From positions 186,001 through 250,000 of the forward strand of contig NZ_JAFCKQ010000001.1 in the NCBI RefSeq assembly GCF_018130215.1: 64,000 nt of DNA, given 5' to 3'. Each line of letters starts with the position of its first letter. Position 1 is the first letter of the stretch. Origin of the DNA: Bradyrhizobium jicamae. GTDB lineage: Bacteria; Pseudomonadota; Alphaproteobacteria; Rhizobiales; Xanthobacteraceae. Shown piece by piece: positions 58,884-64,000 of this stretch. Below the pieces are notes generated by a model. The model searched no databases and was not told the origin of the DNA. It was given only the letters and a program-made list of their open reading frames with translations. A program made the translations under genes and the position numbers.

Positions 58884-59663
58884 ATGCAAGTAAGAGACAA
58901 AGTCTGCGTCGTCACCGGAGGCGCCAGCGGCATCGGCGAGGCGGTGGCGCGGGCCTATGCCGAGGCCGGCGCGCGCGGCGTCGTCGTCGCCGACCTCAAG
59001 ACCTCGCGCGACCGGCTCGCCAGCGTCGCCGGCGATATCGACGGGCTTGCGGTGACCGCCGATGTCGGGCTGGAAGACGACATCAAGGGTTTGATAGCCG
59101 CCGCCGAGGACAAATACGGCCCGGTCGACATTTTCTTCTCCAACGCCGGGCTGTCGCGCAAGGGACAGGAGAGCGCATCCGACGCCGACTGGGACGTCAG
59201 CTGGCGGGTCCATGTGATGAGCCACGTGTTCGCGGCCCGCGCGCTGGTGCCCGGCATGCTCGCTCGCGGCTCCGGCTACCTCCTCAACACCGCATCCGCC
59301 GCAGGGCTGCTGGCGTCGCTGAACTCGATGCCTTACGGCGTGACCAAGAATGCCGCGGTCGCGCTCGCCGAGCATCTCGCCATCCAGTATGGCGACCGCG
59401 GCATCCGCGTCTCGGTGCTCTGCCCGCAATCGGTGCAGACCGGCATGACGACGCCGGGTCCGAGCGCCGCCCGCGTCGACGGCGTGCTGCAGGCCGGCGA
59501 GGTCGCGCGCATGGTGATCGAGGCGATGGCCGAGGAGCGGTTCATGATCCTCTCGCATCCGCAGGTGCAGGACTACATGCAGCGCAAGGCCGCCAATCGC
59601 GATCGCTGGCTGTCCGGAATGCGCCGCCTGCGCGACCGGATCTATGGCGGTGCGGTCTCGTAG
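58884..59663 (+). CDS. SDR family oxidoreductase
   Basis: 259 residues. TGGASGIGEAVARAYAEAGA (about 11-30), acidic VVADLKTS favouring NAD, SNAG in FFSNAGLSRKG, catalytic Ser in NTASAAG and YGVTK. C-terminal helix region is longer than in reductase-type SDRs. 31 bases after the ketopantoate-reductase-like gene, same strand, so probably one unit. Confidence 0.92.
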   Translation: MQVRDKVCVVTGGASGIGEAVARAYAEAGARGVVVADLKTSRDRLASVAGDIDGLAVTADVGLEDDIKGLIAAAEDKYGPVDIFFSNAGLSRKGQESASDADWDVSWRVHVMSHVFAARALVPGMLARGSGYLLNTASAAGLLASLNSMPYGVTKNAAVALAEHLAIQYGDRGIRVSVLCPQSVQTGMTTPGPSAARVDGVLQAGEVARMVIEAMAEERFMILSHPQVQDYMQRKAANRDRWLSGMRRLRDRIYGGAVS

Positions 59664-59678
59664 CGATTTCAAGCAGCC

Positions 59679-59715
59679 GCGTACCCCGGTTGGAGCGAAG
59701 CGCAATCCGGGCTAT
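59679..59715. repeat. partial TAGCCCGGA-type repeat
   Basis: Single arm with TTGGAGCGAAGCGCAATCCG and GGCTA, between the SDR and hydrolase stops. Truncated relative of the copies at 13684, 22777 and 24542. Confidence 0.6.
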
Positions 59716-60392
59716 GCGACCTTCGTTATCCACGCGGCGAACGCATCCATCACCTCGGCCATCACCTCCGCGTCGTTGCGGCCGGAGCGCTTGAGCACGT
59801 GGAAGGAGTGATCGGCCTCCTGCGCGAGCTGCAGTGTCGCGCGCGCACCGAGCCCCTTCACCATCGGCTGCAGCAGATCGAGTTCGGCCAGCGCATCGCG
59901 CGTGCCCTGCAGGAACAGCATCGGGATCTTGACGTCCGCAAGGTGTTTGGCCCGCTCGCTTGACGGCTTGCCGGCCGGATGCAGCGGGAAGCCGAAGAAC
60001 ACCAGCCCGCGCACATTGTCGAGCGGCGCCTTCGCCTGCGCTTGCGAGGTCATCCGCCCACCGAAGGATTTGCCGCCCGCGAACAACGGCAGATCGCCGC
60101 TACGGCGCGCCATCTCCTTGACGGCAGCCCGCACCGCGGCCTGCGCAATCGCAGGCGGATCGGGCCGCTTGCTGCCCTTCTCCATGTAGGGAAATTGATA
60201 GCGCAGCGTCGCAATGCCGCGTTCGGCGAGCCCTTCCGCGATCGCCCCCATCGACGGATGCGTCATCCCGGCACCCGCGCCATGGGCAAGGACATAGGCC
60301 GCGCGCGCCTGTGCCGGATGCAGCAGGAGCGCGGACACCGCCTCGCGCTCCGAGACCGTGATGGTGAGTTGTTGCGCGGAGTTGGCGTTCAC
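59712..60392 (-). CDS. alpha/beta hydrolase (dienelactone-hydrolase-like, KAT8-associated type)
   Basis: 226 residues. LAHGAGAGMTHPSM (oxyanion, about 36-49), nucleophile GGKSFGGRMTS (Ser about 103), MLFLQGTRDALAE with Asp, and the catalytic His in EADHSFHVLKR. Cytoplasmic. The GTG at 60392 fits the fold; upstream ATG at 60473 would add 27 residues without family match. Substrate unknown. Confidence 0.82.
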   Translation of the reverse strand: MNANSAQQLTITVSEREAVSALLLHPAQARAAYVLAHGAGAGMTHPSMGAIAEGLAERGIATLRYQFPYMEKGSKRPDPPAIAQAAVRAAVKEMARRSGDLPLFAGGKSFGGRMTSQAQAKAPLDNVRGLVFFGFPLHPAGKPSSERAKHLADVKIPMLFLQGTRDALAELDLLQPMVKGLGARATLQLAQEADHSFHVLKRSGRNDAEVMAEVMDAFAAWITKVA

Positions 60393-60587
60393 GCGGGGCC
60401 TCGGGAAGCATTGATGGACCGGTTGTAGCTTTCCGTCACGATGCGCGCAAATGCCGCCGCGGGTGTACGGCAAAAGGTGAACTGGCTCACATCAGGCCGG
60501 GATATTTCCGTTGTGAGATCACGCGCCGCGACTGTAGGATGGCATGTGGCCCGATACACGCCAGGCGCGAATCGATTTTTGGCGACC

Positions 60588-60618
60588 TTTAAAACCTGAG
60601 TAAGATTTTAATACCTGA
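60588..60618 (+). promoter_or_regulatory. direct repeat TTTAAWACCTGA
   Basis: TTTAAAACCTGA (60588-60599) and TTTAATACCTGA (60607-60618), 19 bp apart, in an AT-rich island 39 bases before the di-heme cytochrome start. Candidate activator sites. Confidence 0.45.
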
Positions 60619-60656
60619 ACAATATGACGCAGTGACTGCGAAGCGGGGAATGGGGC

Positions 60657-62495
60657 ATGCGTCGCAAGACGATCATTATCATCGGACTGTTGGTCGTCGC
60701 CGGCCTGGCCTACTTCAAGGACGATCTCGAAACCGTCGTCAGCGGCTTCAATGTCAAGGCCGTCGACTACCAGCCGCCGACGAAGACCGTTTGGCTGGAC
60801 CAGAAGGTCAGCGCCGAGCAACTGAGCTGGTTCTACCACGCCGACCAGGGCACCCGAACCTTCCTCATCCCTCATGAATGGTTCATGGCGCTGGAGCAGC
60901 CGACGATCCCGTGGCTGCTGTTCACCGCCGAGCCGCCCCTCAGCGACATCAATTACCTCGCCCGCTTCGGCTTCATTCCGGATACGGTGATCCCGGGCAA
61001 ACCCGATCCGCTTCCGATCGGATTCGCGCATGGCACTGCGATGCTGGATGCGAACGGAGCGCCATGGCGCAACCCGCGCAGCAAGACCGACATGACCGGG
61101 ATCGGGCTGACCTGCGCGGCCTGCCACACCGGGAGCTTCACCTATCGCGGCACCGAGATCGTGATCGACGGCGGACCGGCCAACACGAATTTGTTCGAAT
61201 TCCAGAAGGCGGTCGGCGTGTCGCTGTTCCTGACGCGCTTCTGGCCCGGTCGCTTCTCGCGCTTCGCCGACCAGATCCTCGGCAAGGACGCCGGCCTCGA
61301 CGACCGCATGGCGTTGCGCGGCCAGCTCGATCTGGTGTTGAAGCAATACGCCAATATCAACAATCTGGAGGCCAAGGTCGCCGCCAACAGCGTCGAGGAA
61401 GGCTATGCGCGGCTCGACGCGCTGAACCGGATCGGCAACCAGGTGTTCGCGATCGACCTGAACAATCCGAACAACTATGCCTCGCATTCGGCGCCGGTGC
61501 ATTTCCCGCGGATCTGGAACGCGCCGTGGTTCAGCTGGGTGCAGTATGACGGCTCGATCATGCAGCCGATGGTGCGCAATGCCGGCGAATCGCTTGGCGT
61601 GTCCGCCGAGCTCAATTTGCTCGACCCGGCGAGGGGCCTGTTCAAGTCGAGTTCGCGCGTCGACGTGCTGTACGATATGGAGCGGATGATCGCGGGCGAT
61701 CCGCCCAGCGAGGACACGGGCTTTGGCGGCCTGGCTTCGCCGAAATGGCCGGAGAATATCCTGCCGGCGATCAACATGGATCTCGCGAAGAAGGGCGGCG
61801 ACCTCTACAAGGCGCACTGCCAGGGGTGCCACGGTCCGGCGATCGACAGCAAGGCGCTGCCGGCAAGCGAGGCCTTCGCACTGTTCAAGGACCATAAGCG
61901 GTGGATCAAGAACAGCGCCGGCCAGCCGCTGCTCGACGTCGAGATGGTGCCGATCAGCCATATCGGCACCGACAGCGCGCAGGCCGATGGCCTCGCGAGT
62001 CGCACCGTCGAAACGCCACCCAACCTCGGCATCAAGGACACCGGTTTCGGATTTGCGCTGCGTGACCTGGTCGTGAATACCGTCAACTATTGGTACGACC
62101 AGAACAACACCGCTGCCGCGGATCGCGAACGGATCAACGGCTACCGGCCGCCCGGCATCCAGGCACCGATCGCCTACAAGGTGCGGCCGCTCAACGGCAT
62201 CTGGGCGACGCCCCCCTATCTGCACAACGGCTCGGTGCCGAGCATCTATGCGCTGCTGTCGCCGGTGAAGGATCGGCCGGCGCAGTTCTGGCTCGGCAGC
62301 CGGGAATACGACGCCAGGGATCTCGGCTACGTCTCGAACGTCAGCATCAAGAACGGCTTCCTGCTCGACACCACCAAGCAGGGCAACAGCAATTCCGGAC
62401 ACGAATTCTCGAACGCGAAGCATCCGGGCGTGATCGGGCCGGAGCTCAAGGAAGACGAGCGGCGCGCGCTGATCGAGTTCATCAAGACGCTCTGA
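60657..62495 (+). CDS. di-heme cytochrome c, RoxA/peroxidase-like
   Basis: 612 residues. N-terminal signal anchor (KTIIIIGLLVVAGLAYF, 4-20), heme sites CAACH (153-157) and CQGCH (388-392), and the C-terminal ATPPYLHNGSVPSIYALLSP (about 520-540) common to di-heme c-type oxidases. Longer than MauG/CcpA (about 350). The layout fits large di-heme proteins such as rubber oxygenase RoxA and related peroxidase-like proteins. Periplasmic, likely an oxidase. Ends at a hairpin shared with aspA. Confidence 0.88.
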   Translation: MRRKTIIIIGLLVVAGLAYFKDDLETVVSGFNVKAVDYQPPTKTVWLDQKVSAEQLSWFYHADQGTRTFLIPHEWFMALEQPTIPWLLFTAEPPLSDINYLARFGFIPDTVIPGKPDPLPIGFAHGTAMLDANGAPWRNPRSKTDMTGIGLTCAACHTGSFTYRGTEIVIDGGPANTNLFEFQKAVGVSLFLTRFWPGRFSRFADQILGKDAGLDDRMALRGQLDLVLKQYANINNLEAKVAANSVEEGYARLDALNRIGNQVFAIDLNNPNNYASHSAPVHFPRIWNAPWFSWVQYDGSIMQPMVRNAGESLGVSAELNLLDPARGLFKSSSRVDVLYDMERMIAGDPPSEDTGFGGLASPKWPENILPAINMDLAKKGGDLYKAHCQGCHGPAIDSKALPASEAFALFKDHKRWIKNSAGQPLLDVEMVPISHIGTDSAQADGLASRTVETPPNLGIKDTGFGFALRDLVVNTVNYWYDQNNTAAADRERINGYRPPGIQAPIAYKVRPLNGIWATPPYLHNGSVPSIYALLSPVKDRPAQFWLGSREYDARDLGYVSNVSIKNGFLLDTTKQGNSNSGHEFSNAKHPGVIGPELKEDERRALIEFIKTL

Positions 62496-62514
62496 GAGCA
62501 GGCGAGCGGCTGCA

Positions 62515-62536
62515 CCTCTCCCGCTTGCGGGAGAGG
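62515..62536. terminator. bidirectional hairpin terminator
   Basis: CCTCTCCCGC-TT-GCGGGAGAGG, perfect 10-bp arms between the convergent cytochrome and aspA genes. Sequence related to the CTCGCCCG repeats at 26468. Confidence 0.65.
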
Positions 62537-62558
62537 AACATGGGCCATGCCAACGCCC

Positions 62559-63995
62559 TCACTCCTTCGGCATGGGACCCTGGCGGCGCGCCGGCCGCGT
62601 CATGGCTTCGAGCTCGAGCAGCTGGTTGAGCTGCGTCTCGGTCATGAGTTTCTCCTCCAGCACGAGATCGGCGACCGATCGGTTCTCCTTCAGCGCACGG
62701 CGCGCGACGCGCGAGCTCGCTTCATAGCCGAGCGCGGGCGCCAGCGCCGTGATCAGGCCGATCGAGCCCTGCACCAGGCTTCGGCAGCGCTCGCGGTCGG
62801 CCTCGATGCCCTCGACACAGCGCTTGGTCAGCGTATCGATCGCCGCGGTCAGCATCCGCAGCGAGCTCAGCACGCAGTAGCCGATGGTCGGCTCGAATGC
62901 ATTGAGCTGCAACTGGCCGCCCTCGGCGCACATCGTCACCGTGAGATCGTGCCCGATCACGAGGAAGGCGACCTGGTTGACCACTTCCGGGATCACCGGA
63001 TTGACCTTGCCGGGCATGATCGAGGAGCCCGCCTGCACCGCGGGCAGCCGGATCTCGCCGATGCCGGTGCGCGGCCCCGACGACAGCAGCCGCAGATCGT
63101 TGCAGATCTTCGACACCTTGACCGCGACGCGCTTGAGCACGCCGGAGAACAGCACGAAGGCGCCGAGATCCGACGTCGCCTCGATCAGGTTCGAGGCCAG
63201 CACCATCGGCTGGCCCGACAGCCGCGACAGTTCCTCGACCGCAAGCGCGGCATAGCGCGGATCGGCATTGATGCCGGTGCCGATCGCGGTCGCGCCGAGA
63301 TTGACCTCGCGGAACAGGCTCGAGATCTCGTTCAATCGCGCGACGTCCTCCTTCACGGTGACGTGGAAGGCGTCGAATTCCTGCCCGAGCGTCATCGGCA
63401 CTGCGTCCTGGAGCTGGGTGCGGCCCATCTTCAGGACGTCGGCGAACTCCACCGCCTTGCCCTTGAAAGCATAGGCGAGGTCATCGAGCGCGCGCACCAG
63501 GGGCTGGGTGGCGAAAATCACCGCAAGCCGCAGCGCGGTCGGATATGCGTCGTTAGTCGACTGCGCCATGTTGACGTCGTCGTTCGGATGCAGCGCGTGA
63601 TAGTCGCCGGGCTTGCGGCCCATGATCCGGAGCGCGACGTTGGCGATCACCTCGTTGGCATTCATGTTGGTCGAGGTGCCGGCGCCGCCCTGGATCGCAT
63701 CGACGACAAAGGATTCGGCATAGACCTTGTCGGTCGCGACCTGCGTGCAGGCCTTGTCGATCGCGTCGGCCTTTTCCGGAGAGAGATAGCCGAGCCGCCT
63801 GTTGGCGCGCGCCGCCGCCTGCTTGACCAGCGCCAGTGCGCGGACGAATTCCGGGAAATGGCCGACCGGCACGCCGGTGATCGGGAAGTTCACCACCGCG
63901 CGCTTGGTATGGATGCCCCACAGCGCGTTGGCCGGCACCTCGTCCTCGCCGAGCAGGTCGTGCTCGGAGCGAGACTCCGACTGCCCGATCGGCAC
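62559..63995 (-). CDS. aspA: aspartate ammonia-lyase, possibly 5'-partial
   Basis: 478 residues, near full length for AspA. RSEHDLLGEDEVPANALWGIHTKRA opening, GGAGTSTNMNANEVIAN (about 105-121), the flexible-loop signature GSSIMPGKVNP (about 330-340) and a C-terminal domain with LIGLITALAP-type residues. Converts L-aspartate to fumarate and ammonia. The GTG at 63995 fits the family N-terminus, but the frame stays open to the window end, so a start further right cannot be ruled out. Confidence 0.93.
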   Translation of the reverse strand: MPIGQSESRSEHDLLGEDEVPANALWGIHTKRAVVNFPITGVPVGHFPEFVRALALVKQAAARANRRLGYLSPEKADAIDKACTQVATDKVYAESFVVDAIQGGAGTSTNMNANEVIANVALRIMGRKPGDYHALHPNDDVNMAQSTNDAYPTALRLAVIFATQPLVRALDDLAYAFKGKAVEFADVLKMGRTQLQDAVPMTLGQEFDAFHVTVKEDVARLNEISSLFREVNLGATAIGTGINADPRYAALAVEELSRLSGQPMVLASNLIEATSDLGAFVLFSGVLKRVAVKVSKICNDLRLLSSGPRTGIGEIRLPAVQAGSSIMPGKVNPVIPEVVNQVAFLVIGHDLTVTMCAEGGQLQLNAFEPTIGYCVLSSLRMLTAAIDTLTKRCVEGIEADRERCRSLVQGSIGLITALAPALGYEASSRVARRALKENRSVADLVLEEKLMTETQLNQLLELEAMTRPARRQGPMPKE

Positions 63996-64000
63996 GGTGC

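Noticed and set aside
60519..62423. 634-codon frame on the minus strand
   Set aside because: Antisense to the di-heme cytochrome, whose heme motifs and signal anchor are clear.

Overview
The window is high-GC DNA whose coding content and interspersed repeats look like an alphaproteobacterium of the Bradyrhizobium group. The signs are many NitT/TauT-type ABC transporters, DUF2277, DUF2188 and DUF1127 small proteins, Omp25/OprB-type porins, a CtrA-type box, and several families of palindromic intergenic repeats that I recognise from Bradyrhizobium genomes. The genus is an inference from these features, not a measurement. I see no tRNA, rRNA, insertion sequence, integrase or CRISPR array, so this reads as chromosome with small accessory insertions.

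Layout. 0-9.8 kb: mostly single genes (MmcQ/YjbR protein, alpha/beta hydrolase, NTF2-like protein, ArsR regulator, a collagen-like protein, a stand-alone FlbD/Fis-type DNA-binding protein behind a CtrA box, SDR, J-domain-like protein, GST), then a 640-base gap filled by repeats and a strongly folded element. 9.8-13.6 kb: GcvA-like LysR gene with a remnant of a sigma-factor tail behind it, two tandem DUF1127 genes, and an ECF42-type sigma factor with two DGPF/YCII genes. 13.8-19.0 kb: a NitT/TauT ABC transporter operon with a 2-hydroxyacid dehydrogenase and a double-domain AprI/Inh inhibitor, divergent from a creatininase-family gene. 19.2-24.6 kb: small secreted protein, CsoR/RcnR-type repressor with G/C-tract operators, a double-barrel porin behind a Fur-like box, and an FAD monooxygenase. 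24.6-33.2 kb: glutamate-synthase-like FMN enzyme, patatin, ferredoxin-NADP reductase, ATP-grasp protein, a periplasmic binding protein next to a DAACS symporter, and a CurA-like reductase.

33.4-40.3 kb is the most unusual part. A YcaO-domain protein and a SARP-type activator with a TolB-like/TPR C-terminal half face a convergent set of four genes: a class III adenylate cyclase, a cytoplasmic animal-type heme peroxidase, and two paralogous 136-residue proteins. Those two proteins have an NHLP-leader-like body and end in the same 15 residues, with one cysteine next to last. I read this as a candidate ribosomal-peptide (RiPP) pathway. Upstream of the peroxidase lie TTGACGC heptamers at 11-bp period, the geometry of SARP operators.

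40.5-46.2 kb: an RND efflux pair and two secreted Cys-rich-repeat proteins. 46.5-51.7 kb: a gentisate-type aromatic pathway (CoA ligase, salicylyl-CoA-hydroxylase-like monooxygenase, gentisate dioxygenase, maleylpyruvate isomerase, MarR) with one shared operator-like motif at both promoters. 51.7-60.4 kb: a second NitT/TauT transporter, an FAD oxidoreductase with divergent LysR gene, enoyl-CoA hydratase, ketopantoate-reductase-like protein, SDR and hydrolase. 60.6-64 kb: a di-heme cytochrome c and aspartate ammonia-lyase, which may continue past the right edge.
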